Shown in pieces: positions 20,483 to 33,968 of a DNA stretch of 64,000 nt. A program made the position numbers and the translations under genes. Positions within the stretch are counted from its first letter, which is position 1, and each line of letters opens with the position of its first letter. This stretch comes from Tetmemena sp. SeJ-2015 (lineage: Eukaryota; Ciliophora; Spirotrichea; Sporadotrichida; Oxytrichidae): NCBI GenBank assembly GCA_027382625.1, contig JAJKFJ010020820.1, positions 48,776 to 112,775 of the forward strand, written 5' to 3'. The notes below the pieces were generated by a model. That model was not told where the DNA came from. It made no database searches and saw only the letters and a program-made list of their open reading frames with translations.

Positions 20483-23400
20483 TCAGTTTAGTCTGCCATA
20501 TTTTCTTCGTATGTCCTCTAGCTTCTAGCTGTAATTTGAGAGAGTCGACCTGCTTCCATCGTTTAAGTTAGAGAAACTCTTTGGAACCTAACCTGTCCTT
20601 GAATAATCTTAGTTGTCCGAACTGTCCTGTTATCTTGATGCGTGCGCCTGCTTATGATAGAGATTAAAAAAATTAGGAAGGGGTAAAATTAATAGAGATC
20701 CTAAAGTCTGAGATTCACTGAGTTCGAAGCTTGAGATGTGGAAGGATAGATCAGCTTAGAGCTTGATTGTATAAAATTATCGTATCTTAACTGCCCAGAA
20801 GATATGTGAAGGTCCTATTTCAAACCTTTAAACTCCCTCTTCTAAATAGATATGCTTAATCACACGATTCAAATTAAGTTTAGGTCTAAATGGCTTCTTA
20901 ACAGCTGTATTTTCAGTAGTTCTATTTCTCTCTTAAACTCGGTGGTCTTGAAGCTAATCTCTTTCAACTGAGGTATAATTCTTGATCCATTTCGCTTCCT
21001 TCTCTTTTAAGCTCTTTAAATTTTATACATACTTTCCTTCTAAATATCTATCCATATGCTCATCATCTCTTAAAAATTGAAGGATAAAATCAATTTATTT
21101 AGCTGATAATCTCGATTATGATTTTCTTCTTAGAATGTTCTTATAACTAGATCACGACCCTAGGATGGATTTTCAAAGCTCAATCTATTCTACTAGCCTT
21201 GATAGGCCTAATAATAGCTTGCCTAATGATAAGCTCTGGAATTAGGATCTTCTCTAAGCTTCAAAGTGCCTAGGTTTGTTTCAGCAGCAATTTGTAATTG
21301 AGAAAAGTGTTCATTTCTCCTTTCTGGAGTATGACTTCTGAATTGAGACTGGGCCTCCTTCGAATGATCCATCGTTGACGGAATAATCAATGATTGCACT
21401 TTAGCCCTTGCTTGTATATCGTAATCTCTTTAATTATTGTCCTCTTCAACAAAGGAAGAAGAGTCAGCACTTTATGTATTTTGCTGCAGTTAAACTCTCA
21501 ACTCCTTATCTTGGCGAGTAGTTGTGACTTAGCTACTCTTAGGATAAGAATCAGAATGGTTTTATAGAATGGCTTCACTTTCAAATCTTTGTTTCTGGTT
21601 TTGATAGCTCCTTCTTTAAATAGCTGACGGCTACTCTGGCATCTTCAGTCAAAGATTTATCTTAACTTAAAAGAAATACTATAATTAAACTCTTTATCGC
21701 TTGATAAACTTTAAGTACTGTTATTCTATCTTTGCAAGTTTCCATTATCAGATTCTTTCTAGTCCTGAGTGGCTTTGATAGGCAATTAGCTTTAAGAATC
21801 TGACTAGGTCTCTCTACGTATAATAATAAAGAATTAAATATAAGCCAGTATCTCAAGACTGGGTGGAATCAAGTTGGATTAGAGTCGAAGATGCTGCTAC
21901 TAAGTTCTCTGTTAAAATGGTAGAGCTTAAAATATATAAAGAAATTTTTTAGGCTTGGTTTCTGAAAGAAGCACTTAAGCTTTGTCTGAGGCTCTCATAC
22001 TAGTTATTCTAAGAAATTTGCTCTTTCTCAAAATGTTAAGTTGCGACTTGAGTTACTATATGCGAAGAGTTGGAATAGGAAGCTTATATCTTGTTTGTAC
22101 TCTGATTATTAAAATTTGTGTATGTGGAATTCTCAAAAGCTGGTTTGAAATCTAAGAAGAAGGAAGCATTTTACTCCTTCTCTTAATTTTGATGAGCATT
22201 TATATTGACTTAACATATCTATAAAAAGGCTAATTTTATTAAACTTATCCTGCTCTCTATTGATTGGTAGCTAATTTCTCTTCAGTTTTGATGAGTTACT
22301 ATCTAATTATCTCATTTCTAAGGTGGCTATTATTCTGTTTCATGAAGGATGAGGAGTGAATATTTTACTCTCATCCTTATCTTCATCATATATGTAAATA
22401 AATCCACGATTAAGTATTTTTAATAACCAATTTTATTTCACTATGATCGTTTTAAAGATAATTTCTCTCTTGGTTCTTGTAATAGCTATCCATGATTGCA
22501 TTCCACTCACCCTAGGCTTGCTCAACTGTTCCTCCCCCAGTATTTGTCTAAAGGCTGTCATCTAAATACTGTAAGTTGCTTATGCGACCTCCTCCAAAAG
22601 CTGAGTAGTCATACCTAACTGGGATAGGAGATGGATCCCGGGTGTTTATAGGATTTTAATTATACTAGCCCTCTCTCTTCACCTCCTCATAATGACTTTC
22701 GTTTGCAACTAACTTAATGCTTAATAAAAATAAGAGTAAAAGAGGGATTTAAGTAATTATGGTTTTGTATTAAAAGTTATAATATAAATATAGATAAGAG
22801 TATAATAAATTGGTAAACTTTTATATCAGCCAATTTTATTAAAATTTTAAAATGCTGTTATTGTATGCCTGGCTTTTATTCTTATGAGCAGATCGATAGT
22901 TTCTATAAGCATCTATCTCGTTTCCATTACTGGTGGCTGTTCCAGGGTTGATTATTCTCTATTGATTCTTAATAACATGGCTGCTAGATTACTACAGTCC
23001 TGGTAAATGCTTTCTAGAGTGATGATCATTTGAGTTGCCCTAATTTCTAGACTGATTTAAGGAATCAATCATCGCATTTTGATACTGCTGCTACCTTCTC
23101 TGGTTGTTTTGAGTTTCAAACGAAAGACCGTTGCTGTGATTAAGCTATCTTATTCTCTTCAAAGAAGAGTTGAATATAATAATGCACTCGTTATAATAAA
23201 ATAGTTAGTATTGGGAATATCTAGGTTATGAATTCATTCTGAGTGTCAAGATTTTAATGCTGATCATATGTCGTGGAGTGGCGCTGATTATGAATCTGAG
23301 TATCCAGAGTCTCAGTTCTATTGTGATAGTAGGGGACTTAAGAAAGTTAAGAGGGAGCAAAGTTTCTGTTGACAGCTCCACCATGTTAGAACATTTGAAT

Positions 23401-26400
23401 CGCTGAAGTGTCTGGCGAGTTATATTGAATCTATTCCTGCCTTAACTAGGAGAAACTAGCGTTATCATCTTGCCCATAAAATACATTGCTTTAATCTAAG
23501 TCAACTTAAGATAATTTTCACTTGAATATGCTTGGTTGAGTCGTCATAACTCTTTGATCTTCGAAGCCAGAAATGATAGGCCCCTCTTCTGGATAATTTC
23601 TCTAACCGCCTCCGTACATTCTCTTTTTCCTCGGCTATTCATGTGACTTTGCTCTATGTTTGCCCAAATTCTCTTAAGAATATTTCTTGCTCGAAAGAGC
23701 CGAGTTCACAACTGAAGGATGGCTGGTTATCTGCTGCTGTACAATTGAACTTAAAATTAGAAATTTAAACTTATGAGTTGATAGAGTTCCAACTGGCTTG
23801 GAGTATTATTTACTAACTAAGAAGTATTTGCAGTCTACTTTCTTGGAGGAGTCGGCGCCCCTGATGAAGCTTAGCCTCCAGTGGCTTGCAAGCCTGAGAA
23901 TTAAAGCATCCTCAACTAATTTTTGATAGTCATGATTTTGAAATCCTTCTCTGAAATTTTCCCCTCCAACTTGAGTTTAGTCTCCTACATTTTCTTCTTT
24001 ACTTCTTCAGATCAATTAAAAGAAGAAATAGCATACTATAATTGAACTCCTTCTTCGTATTTAGACTTGATCTCAGCTTTATCCTTCTCTAGTTGCTAAT
24101 TAAGCAATTTCAGTTTATTGATTTTATCCTCTTTTGCACTTATCTGAGAATCCATGTAAACTCTTAGCTATTCCATCTCTTGCTGATGAGACTTGGCCAG
24201 TTGAGACTTCTACTAGTGATCTCTCTGAATCTACCTGTACTAGCTAATCTCTCGCTCTAGCTATTGAGATATCTACTCGTATTCCCTCTCCTTGCTGAGT
24301 AAAACTCCAACATTATTAACGCTTCTAGCTAGATTTTAATATAAAATGGAATTTATATCAAAGTTTTAACCTAAGATTGACTATGTTTGGAACAGCTTAA
24401 TTTAGCTACTAGATCTAAGGGACTGAGGTGAAAGACTTAGAAGAAGAGTAATGGCTGCTCAAGTAATTTAGAGTGTCAGGATAAATTTTTATTCCATCGC
24501 CCATACCTAATCCAACTTAGCCCACTCCGATCATTATGTTATCTTGCACTGTTGTTTCCATGATGGGAGACTGATGTCTTCTTGTCTAATTAGGTTGGAA
24601 ATTAAACTGAGCGCTATCTGTCTGAATACCTTAATCAAAAGTCAAAGGCAGCTCTTTAGCTGACACTGAGCGAGTCATTGTATTTGCCTTTTGAAAAATC
24701 TGCTTCTCAAGCTTCTCTATTAACTTCTTATACTCCTACACGTCGATCAGAAAATTAGTAAGAGCTTTAAAATCTTAATTTCACAATCTTGAGTGCCTCC
24801 TACTTCCTATCTTAGTCTTATAGCTCTCGTTGAAGACTCTCAATCCTTATCTTGAAATCATTCTTCTCAGTAGTGATGTCTAAGATCTTCTTTTTGTATA
24901 TTTGCTTGTCATTTTTCTGCTTCTCTATCTTATGCTGTAGAAGAAGATTATTCTCTTCTGAGCGAGTGAACTGCTACTTTAAAAGTTAGAGTTGCTATCT
25001 CATCTAGTTGAAGTGATCATCTGAGTTCACAGACATCGAGTAATGCAAAATATTTAGAGGAAATATATTTGACTTGCAATATTTTAATATTCTAAAAATT
25101 GTCGAGTTTTATCTAGGGCGTGTCGAAGACGTTGTGCTAGTTGTTAAGAGAAGTGAAGTTGTTGTTTCCAAACTGATAGAGCATTAAGTTAGGATCAGAG
25201 CTGAGATGAATATGTGGCTGATTTGGATCATCTTGTATCATGTTTGTCCTAATAGGAGTTTTCTTCAACTAAGAATAAATACGTGAGATAAGATATAGAG
25301 GGATATTTATCCGATCTTATTAAGAAAAAGACTGCTTGCTCTTTCTGGACTTCGAAGCTCTCTTTTTCTCAGAATTAGGATTGGAAAGTAGCTCTTCAAT
25401 CTGTACTTGGGTCCCTACTTCAACAAAATTTCTTTTGCCTCCATAGGCCCTCAAGATGCTGTCTGGATGAAAGTAAACTAAAATTTAGATAAATGACTGC
25501 TCACAATCAATTCAAGCTCTCTTATCCTCTCTTCAAGTTGTTCATTTTTATGTTGCATTAAGCTAAGCTGGCTGTCTTTAATTTGCACAAGATGCTACTA
25601 ATTTTTATTTTCATATCGTAGATGCTCAATCATTTGCCTCTACTCAGTTAACTTTTATAGAAGTGCTTGAAAAATTTAGAATACCCTAATGAATTAAGAT
25701 TAATTGAAGATTCATGGTTGCTTATTCATCTCCATTGTTTTAAAAGATGAGCAGGTGAGAAGTTTAATTGGGAGTATTGTTGAGCATTTAGGAGGAGTTC
25801 ATGTTATTAATTCCAAAGCCTGTTCTCTAGTCTATGTCATCCTCTGAAATGTCATTCAGAGGCATTATCTTTGAAACTCTGTCTATATTACTCAAAGATC
25901 TAATTTTGCATTCGTCATTCATAAGGTTTTAATCTTCATCTGACATAATAAAGTCTGGTTGTGAAACATTGGTAGCAGAATTCATATTCGGCTTTTGGCC
26001 AGGGTTTGCTTAAATCCTCTACATAAAAATCTACTGATTCGAAGATGCGCCATCTTGAGAAGACATCTTAGCCTTTGACAAAGGAGATTCAACATGCATC
26101 CTCACTTGTTGAGATGAGAAATGGTGATGGGGCTAGTCGCCAAAATACTAATCTCCCTCTTGAAACTTGGGACTAAGCTACTGATTCTTATGAATAACTG
26201 GAGATGTGTCTGTGTGGACTATTTTGTCCTAGGGGTAATCTTAAACTCCAGGCTAACCCTAAGAAAACCGCATGCTTCCTCTGCTGTGCTTTGGCGGTTT
26301 AAGAGGCTGGCTTTTAGACTTATGATACTGATTTTAAAAGTCATTACTGTTGTTCTAGCTGGTGCTTAGACTTTAGTTGAAAATTATGACGTTTTATTGG

Positions 26401-27615
26401 TCACTGTTAATAAAGTAAGAATGAAGAATAAGATAAAGTTTATCCTCTAGTAATCTTAAGAACCTGAATTCTGTTGACCGTGAGAGCTCCCACTTAACCC
26501 ATAGTTGTGGAGCTTTAATCTTTGAATCTGTTAGGGATTAATTCCCTCAAATTAAATCTGAGATGAGTTTGCGCTGTACAAACGATTGAAAGTGTGAAAA
26601 GATGAAGACTGAATTTCAGAGTGATCCTCCTCAGTGATTATGAACAAAGGGTACTGCTTCTCATTGTTGAGAGGTGACTCCAAAGCACTCAAAAATTGAG
26701 GATGCTAGTTATTCTAATGATCATTAAAGTCTAGACTATGAGCGCGACCTAACTAGTGATCCTTGTTGGCTTAATGACTTGCACTTCTTTATATATCCTC
26801 TCTAAGCTCTTAATTTAAGTTATCACTGGGAGTACGAGGACTTTGTATCTCCTCATATCTCTCATAAATATCAAAGTATGACAGTTGAATCAATGATTAA
26901 ACTTTAGCACACTATTTAATTATCAGAAATCAACATTCTATCTTAGGATTGAGTTGTCTGTACTATCTACTTTACTACTCGATACTGCTGCTTTATTCCT
27001 GAGAATACTGCAGATTAACTATCGAGGAAGCTAAATAACAAGACTTAAGTTACCTTATAAGTATTTGAAATCTTTTGAAGCATTTGCTACATGTCTATGA
27101 TCTCCTAGGCATTTTTGAAATTTTCCTGATTCTCTAGCTTTGATTCTACTTCTCTAACTTATTCCTTCAACTATTCAAGTTGCTTGTTAACTCTACAATC
27201 AAAGATTTGAATACGATTTTTCTCAGTCTTACTTTTCCTGTTTAGATGGCGTTAATAAAAAGTGTGGCATGAGGTTAAAAATGCTAATTATAAAGTTTAA
27301 ATGAGTGTCTGGGTAGTTTGAATAAAGCTGGTAAAGAAGGAAATTTATGAGTAGGCGAAAACTGCATTCTCCTTGCCTTGGAATATAATTAGCTCTCTGA
27401 GTTTGATAATTCTAGCATCTTCAAATCCCTCTCTATAGTGCTTGCTTTCCATTTAATTACTCTTTTAATCTGTCTCACTTTGTCCCTAAACAAGTAAGTT
27501 GAATAAGAATGAATTATGATCAGATTTTGTTAGAAATTTGCTTTTAATTACTAACATCTTCTCCAAGTGAAAAAGCCTGGTCAAAATAATCTAAGTCTAG
27601 ATCTTCTGTTGACAT
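20483..27615 (-). CDS. long Gln/Asn-rich coiled-coil protein (possibly more than one gene)
   Basis: Start MSTEDLDLDYFDQAFSLGED at 27615; a GTTAGT...GTTTAG intron follows, joining to GQSETDQKSNQMESK. The TGA is at 20483-20485 after KLEDIRRKYGRLN. Coding text on this strand is recognisable over most of the 7 kb once TAA/TAG are read as Gln. Examples are VNKQLEQLKEQVREVESKLE near 27150, KIEKQKNDKQIYKKKILDIT near 24900, HQQEMEQLRVYMDSQISAKE near 24170, PSPIPVRYDYSAFGGGRISN near 22600 and NRLSFENPSQGRDLVIR near 21180. The upstream two thirds form long coiled coils; the rest is Gln/Asn/Ser-rich and probably disordered. Many IESs, introns and one-base shifts interrupt it, and I did not resolve them all. 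There is no internal sign of a second start, but two adjacent genes cannot be excluded. Function unknown; a structural or centrosomal/cytoskeletal role would be typical. Confidence 0.5.
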
Positions 27616-27829
27616 TAAATTTATAGTGTTTATAATTATATATTATTTAAGTCCTTAATTAAAAAATGCTTAAACTTGCGGCGACAAATTAAGGAAAATT
27701 ACTTCCCTTCCAAATCATTCTATTCTATTTATCAATAAAAAGCTTTTGCTAGGAAAGTACTTGTAACTATTATACTGAGATGGGAAATTTCCAGGAATGC
27801 TCTTAATAAAAATACTTGGAAATTTGAAA

Positions 27830-30800
27830 ATGGAATCAAATTAAAAAAGAGAGGATGAAGTTCCAATAGAAGTGGAATTTAAATCTAACTGGCTATGAAA
27901 GGACAGAGTAATCTATAATTTAGAAGAGCTGTGGGAATTAGATCATTAACTATACTGGCAAATTTTCTTGAATAATAGCTATTTCCAATCAATAGAGGAA
28001 AATCCCAAAACCATTTTCAATTATGATGCCCTGGAAAGCTTAAATGATAAGGTCCTTAGCTTAATTAGATAAAAAGATGAGCAAGGTATTTTTTAGAATT
28101 CTTCTGATGGTCTTGTGGAAGCTAGACATGGTCTTTGGCTAGAGTTTATAAACAATATTTACTAAACAGATAGAAGAAAATGCTAAAATAATGGTCAAGG
28201 TTAATATAATAGAGAAGCATTTCAAAATACTCACTCTTCAAATTCTTTCGCGATATCTGTAGATATAAAATAGAAAACTAACACATGCTAGACTCTTTTT
28301 AAGAAAGGGATGAATTATTTTTAGGAAATTGATTACAAACAATTCGGAGAAATGGTATTTTCAAAAGATAAATTACACTTTCCTGAGGAAAATTCTAGCA
28401 CTTAAGTTCTAAAAATAATTTATCTAGACTTACTAGAATTTTCTTTAAGCGAAGATCTTCAATCAAAAGTTAAAAACTTATTTAGTGGCTTCCCTGTTAT
28501 TCTAAGGATAATACCTTCGATTGCTAAAAATGATGGGGATGAATAAGATCAATTTGAATAAATTCAAGGAATAGGATTAGAACTCAAAATAAAGACTCGA
28601 GAAAGATTAACTGAAAGATGGGACGAGCACGAGTTAAGATATGAAGACTACTTATTTTAGGACAGAATCATTAAGAATAAGGATGCTTACAATTAGTATA
28701 AAAATGCTCTCATCCACTTAATTAACTAGCAAGAAGACTTATCTTAATTCTCAGAGGCGCTCTAAAACCAACCAAATCTTAACTTCACTCACTATTCAAA
28801 TATTATTTTCATAGTAACATTATTAAATTCTTCAGTCCCATCCTAAGCAGATAAAAAGTTTAAAGAAGGAAGTATAGTCAAAGATTAGTTTCTTGTTTTA
28901 GGGCATAGAATCCTGATACTTTAAAGAAATACTACTGATGCACTCTATTTAGACTAGTTTTTTAGACAAACTATTAGCTAATAAAGATCCTTATTTAAAC
29001 TGCTTTAAAATCCCTCTAAGGATATGGAGTTTTTAAATGAGATCATTTTGTAAAGCTAGTAGCTTAATCAGCATGTGGTATTCAATCCTTTTCAAAATAA
29101 AGAGGAAGCTAATCTGCAGCTCTCCAACGATGACTATTTTATGAAAATTACTGATTTGAGGTGAGGGAGTGACTATCATACCCAAGGTTCGTAATTAATG
29201 CATAACTTAGCTTCAGAGGAATATAAGTAGAATTTAATGATTAGAGATAACGTTATCAATATTTTGGCATTCATCGAGATAAAAGATAATTTAGGAGAAT
29301 CTTTGAAGCAAATAATTTTAATTTTACTTTGTTGTAAAATTTTGAAGCTTTTGAAATCCTTGCTCAGCTTGTTCAAGCAAGGAGTTAGTTTTCAACTAAG
29401 CATCAGATTAAGCTTTAAAAATAAAAAACAGGATGGTGTAATAAATTAGGAGTAGGGAGCAGAATTTAAATCGATTGAATAAGTAAACTTCATATACAGA
29501 TGCATCCAATCCTAAGCCGAAAATGAGGATAGATTTGAAAGACTAATATAAATCCTACACTAAATTCAACAAGATCACGATTCTTAACTTTCATAAGTTT
29601 GCTATGACACAGAAATAGGATTTGATGCTGAACTAGAACATCTATCAACCATTTCAATTGATGATTGCTCTTCGTAGTTAGCCTGGCCATGCTTGTATCC
29701 TTCAATGGTTGTAAATGGAGAGATAGTTGACCATACTGAGTTAGAGGATATTATCTTAAACTTTAATTTTCATGATGCCATTTCCAAATATAGCTTATTA
29801 ATTTATCGCAGGAGCAAAATTAAATAGAGCAATATCTTCGAGAAGTTATTTAGGTATAGAGTGAAAAAGCGCTGGACTTATTTTTGAAAGGCAATATAAC
29901 TGAAAATGAAGACTTTCAAAGAGTCTACTTCGACTTATAAGAGAAAAGGATTAAGCGCCATCAAACTATTCCTAAAAATAAAAGGTAGAAGCTTTCTAAT
30001 AAATCGCAACAGTAAAAGCAAGACGAACTTGCTTTTAATCTCAATCCGCTTTAAGCAATTTAAAACAGAAAGACTTTTAGAAACCGAGAAGACGATTCGG
30101 GAAACGAAAATATGAAAGGTTTGGTGATTGACTACAAAATTAAGGAAAATACTACTGATAATGATAACTTGAATTAATTTGCAATAGTCGAGATAGTTCG
30201 ATTGGAATAATATCAAGAAGACATCACACTTTCTTCATAAAGCTAGGAAAAAATTAAGAAATTATAGCAATTTATTGCAGGACTAATGAGAGAAAATAAA
30301 GAGCTTAAGATAAGAGTTATACATTCTTAAGATATAGAAGAAATAGAATTCCTGAGAGAAAGTATGATATTTGGAAACCTTGAAGACTATGCTTATAATT
30401 AATAATTATTAGTGAATAAATTAATTTCAGCTTTCATAAATGGATAAGGCTTTAAACTGCGATACTTGATTAGCTCTGAAAAATACTTCAAAAAAGTGAT
30501 CACTCACGTCCACTAGTAGACTTAAATTATTATTCTTTATTTTTTGACTTTGAGATTCAATAAGTTAACACTGAACCAATAGTGCAACTACGCTTAATTA
30601 GCTCGAAGAGTTAACTTTATAATCAATTAGAATAAGGCAAGCTAAACAAAACTAATCGACTTCGACATTTAGAAATAGATTTTTCTATCCTCCTACTTCT
30701 CGCTTAGTATTATATGAAAGGAGAATTTTACTTAAGCATAAAAAGTTTTATATTTAGGTATACTAAGGATTTTAAAAGCACTAAGAGATCAGAGAAGACA

Positions 30801-33219
30801 TAGTTAGGATAATCAGAAATTAAAACCTTGAAAATGCAGGGCGACCTCAAAGTACATTTGATGTCTAGAGAATTTGTAAAATTTATATCTTTCTTCAGCT
30901 AAAGCCCTTTCAAGCAGAGTGTTGACCTCTCTATTTATATCTTCGACGCAGAGACTTAGCTGAATATTCCCAACCCCAAACTAAGACTTCACTACTACAG
31001 ACTTTTCTACAATAACGAACAGAAACACTTAGAAGAGAAAGTTTGTCCATCATTTTAGATCCACGGCTTGATAAATATACCTTTTAGTTATCTGATCTTA
31101 GATCTGGATGCTCCTTCCAACCTAGATTTTAAGATAGAGAAGATGAGCCATCAATTTTCCTACTTCGATCTTGATTTTGAGACTTCACCAGAAAAATTTG
31201 GTCAATTTTTCAACATCCAAGAAATTTTTTATATTATTTTTTCCCATCATAAAATTGGTGATGGCTAGAGGATAATGAGCTCTTGGAGAAGAGGCTCCAA
31301 GAGAGATATCGAATAAAAGTATGAACAAGAATTGAACAATCATTTTGTAGCTTAAGGAGTCTAGCCATCGTATCCTTAAATCGAAATGGAGCTTGAAAGA
31401 AATCAAATCTCTTAAGATCAATTGCAAAACTTAAGCGATTTAATACCCAAGGATAAAATATTTTCACTAAACCATACTTTGGAGATTTTTTATTAAGTTT
31501 AATTTAGAACTAAATATTTTGAGATTGATAACCAGAGATATAGGTATCTCTAAAGAGCAAGCAAAGATAAAAACAATTAGATTCTAATCAGATTCAAGCT
31601 TTATATATTTTAACTCCACTTATCATAATATATTGTTTATTGTTTGAGCTTCTTTCTCTTTTGCAATATCAAGAGATTAAGGAGTGCATTTCTCTGCATT
31701 TTGTCTACTGTCATATTTAAACAAAAACATTTCTTCCTTAAATATAATAATTATAGTCATAGTTCATCATCTTAAGTTCTGCCTCATTAGATCATAGATC
31801 AGCACAAGAACGTATAGAATAGCATTGCTTTCGAAAATCATATAGTTATCAAGGCTTAAAAGCCAGGCCTCTACTATTCAATTGTCAAATTAATTTAACT
31901 TCAAATTTTATTTCAAAAATTTAAAGATACATAGTTTTTGAAGAATTTGAGCCTCAGATTATTTAAACGCAAATCTATGAATCTTTTCAATTTCCATACA
32001 GAAAGAAAAAGATTTACATTCGAGAATAACTGGAAAGTTAGGAGGAAGAGGAAGAATATTTAGAGTAATTATATTATTTTAATAGAAAATGAACAGCAAG
32101 TAGCTCTAAGCGAAGTAATAGATTCTACACAAGATTCTCTGAGAGAGGTCTCGGATATTACAGCCACTCCATTTGGGAACTCAAAGAGAGCAATTAATTC
32201 TACTTATTTCATTTCTCTAAAATATTCTAAAATTAAAATGCAATAAATCTCTTCTTCCAAATTAGCGGAAGTATGTACGATATGATGCTGCTTATATTTC
32301 TGCAGCAGATCAGAGACATTAACCCACAAGAAAATTTCAGGATTCTAAAATTATTAAATCATACATTAATCTTCAACTATTATTCTGGTAGTTCAAGGAA
32401 CTTATATGAGTCCTGACTTCGAAATTAGATTCATTAAGCTATGTGAGCTTTTGGGTTTTTAATATGAGCTGCTAAACTTTCCTTGGCCATAAGAATTGAT
32501 ACCCACTGATTTCCTTACTCTGAGGAATTTCATATACTATCGCATCCTCTTCCTAGATCAGCTATTTCTAAACTCTAAGAACAAGTCTGATCCAATTGAG
32601 CGCGTGATCTTCATGGACGCTGACTAGGCTCTTGCTTCTTAAAATTAACTTTTCTTCATTTAAAATTCCAAAGGAGTGAACTTGCGAGAGTTATTTGAAG
32701 TAGACTTAGAGGAAAAGGTATTTGGTTTTGTGTCTCACTGTAGATTAATGGAGACCTATTTCATCTCAGAGTACTGGAAGAAACTGCTCTCTGAAAGGAA
32801 ACTACGCTACTATTTTGGAGGTATATTCATAGATACACATATACCTTTATCTTCTCTTAGTTATAGAATATTTATTCATAGCAGATGTCAAGAAGTTTCA
32901 AGAGAATCCTTCATATTCCACATTCATTAGAAAACTGTACAGTCACTTCACTCTCTAAGAGGAGCAAGAGAATTTATCGCTCATGGATCAAGACCTCATC
33001 AATTTCGTATAGCTGAGTATCCCTATCCACACTCTTCCAAGTAAGTGGCTCTGGTGCGAGGCGTGGTGCGACAGAGAAGATTGGGAGGAGGGGCAAGTTG
33101 CTATTGTTGATTTCTGCACTGACCCATTGAGACTTTGGGAGACTAAGATTCAAAGGGCCATGAGAATCATCCCGGATTACCCTGAACTCTACAAGAGAGT
33201 TGTAAAATTACTTCAGTGA
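27830..33219 (+). CDS. UDP-glucose:glycoprotein glucosyltransferase (UGGT)
   Basis: ER folding sensor that re-glucosylates misfolded N-glycoproteins. The C-terminal catalytic GT24 domain is clear. FQISGSMYDMMLLIFLQQ matches the SG-xxYExFL entry, YMSPDFEIRFI and CELLGFQYELLNFPWP match the LSPxFK...YxFxYELVxYxWP block, and RVIFMDADQ is the DxD metal/UDP-glucose motif. LMDQDLINFVQLSIPIHTLP and KWLWCEAWC match the LDQDLPN...LPQEWLWCExWC block. Upstream, PSMVVNGEIVDHTELEDI fits the thioredoxin-like region, and NLEELWELDHQLYWQ fits the N-terminal helix. The length (about 1,500 codons after inserts) fits the family. An intron is at 32821-32866. The apparent N-terminus lacks a signal peptide, and I see no C-terminal HDEL-like signal. 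In-frame TGA triplets occur at 27896 and 29162 without loss of frame. Many further inserts between 29.8 and 32.7 kb were not resolved. Confidence 0.85.
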
Positions 33220-33300
33220 TCACTTAAATGCTTTCATTAAAAAGAATATTTCCTTACTTGTTTCTATATTAGATGCTCTCTGAATTAATTTACCCTAAGT

Positions 33301-33314
33301 TGTTGGAATATCTC
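33301..33314 (+). other. scrambled pointer (plus-strand copy)
   Basis: TGTTGGAATATCTC at the start of the inverted segment. Its reverse complement is at 33955-33968. This is longer than the 3-8 bp pointers at the non-scrambled junctions in this window. Confidence 0.85.
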
Positions 33315-33878
33315 AGAACTTTTCATTGAAGGCGATAGACTTTAGTGACAATAGAATAACGCACGTGTCAATGAAGATCTTCAACTCCATTCTAAAGTAC
33401 TCTCGCATACTGTAGGAGGTAGATCTCTCCCATAATAACTTGCAAAACGAGAGCATTAACATCATCGCAAAAAATCTAGGTAGAAATAAGGGCATCCACA
33501 TTTTCAAAGTCAGGGAAGTCAACATAGATGACCACTGCTCCAAATACTCAATAGTAGAGAATTTTCAATATATATTGTCTTTTTAAATACCTGCAAGCGA
33601 TGATAGTGTCAAACAAGTTCATGAAGTCAATAGACCTAAGTGAGAACAACTTTACTAACGAGGGCTTCAAGGAAATAATATTTGCTCTTGAGAAGAATGA
33701 AACCATCCAGCACTTGGATTTCACAGGCAACATGAGGATAGACTGGAGTGCCATGAAAATCATCAGAAATACGCAGAGTAAACTTTCAATTAAGAAGATC
33801 ACTCAAAAGGAATTCCACTGGGAGAAGATTCAAACTATAAGCTACTTGAATCACTCAACACCACAACAGTAGCAGTGA
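33301..33878 (+). CDS. inverted 3' segment(s) of the scrambled LRR gene
   Basis: Plus-strand sequence encoding ribonuclease-inhibitor-like leucine-rich repeats: NFSLKAIDFSDNRITHVSMK, LQEVDLSHNNLQNESINIIA, MKSIDLSENNFTNEGFKEII and IQHLDFTGN, ending STPQQQQ and TGA at 33876-33878. It has no convincing start of its own: the ATG at 33273 leads into a TGA within 19 codons. The segment begins with a 14-bp word that also ends the minus-strand part of the LRR gene; joining at that word keeps the frame (EVCVGIS-QNFSLKAIDF). One IES (33542-33590) lies inside. It sits between the UGGT stop and the minus-strand body of its own gene. Confidence 0.85.
33542..33590 (+). other. IES inside the inverted segment, pointer AAATAC
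   Basis: AAATAC at 33542-33547 and 33585-33590. Excision of 43 nt joins NIDDHCSKY to LQAMIVSNKFMKSIDLS in frame. Confidence 0.85.
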
Positions 33879-33954
33879 AGTTACAAGTATGAGAAAGTTA
33901 TTTTTGTTTACTCTTAATCACTTATGTTCGCTTGTTTAAATTTCAGAGGTAGTC

Positions 33955-33968
33955 GAGATATTCCAACA
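33955..33968 (-). other. scrambled pointer (minus-strand copy)
   Basis: Plus-strand GAGATATTCCAACA, the exact reverse complement of 33301-33314. It marks the 3' end of the minus-strand MDS of the LRR gene. Confidence 0.85.

Noticed and set aside
27860..27920. IES with AATCTA pointer at the first in-frame TGA of UGGT
   Set aside because: Excision of 29 nt moves into a frame that loses the UGGT-like NLEELWELDHQLYWQ sequence.
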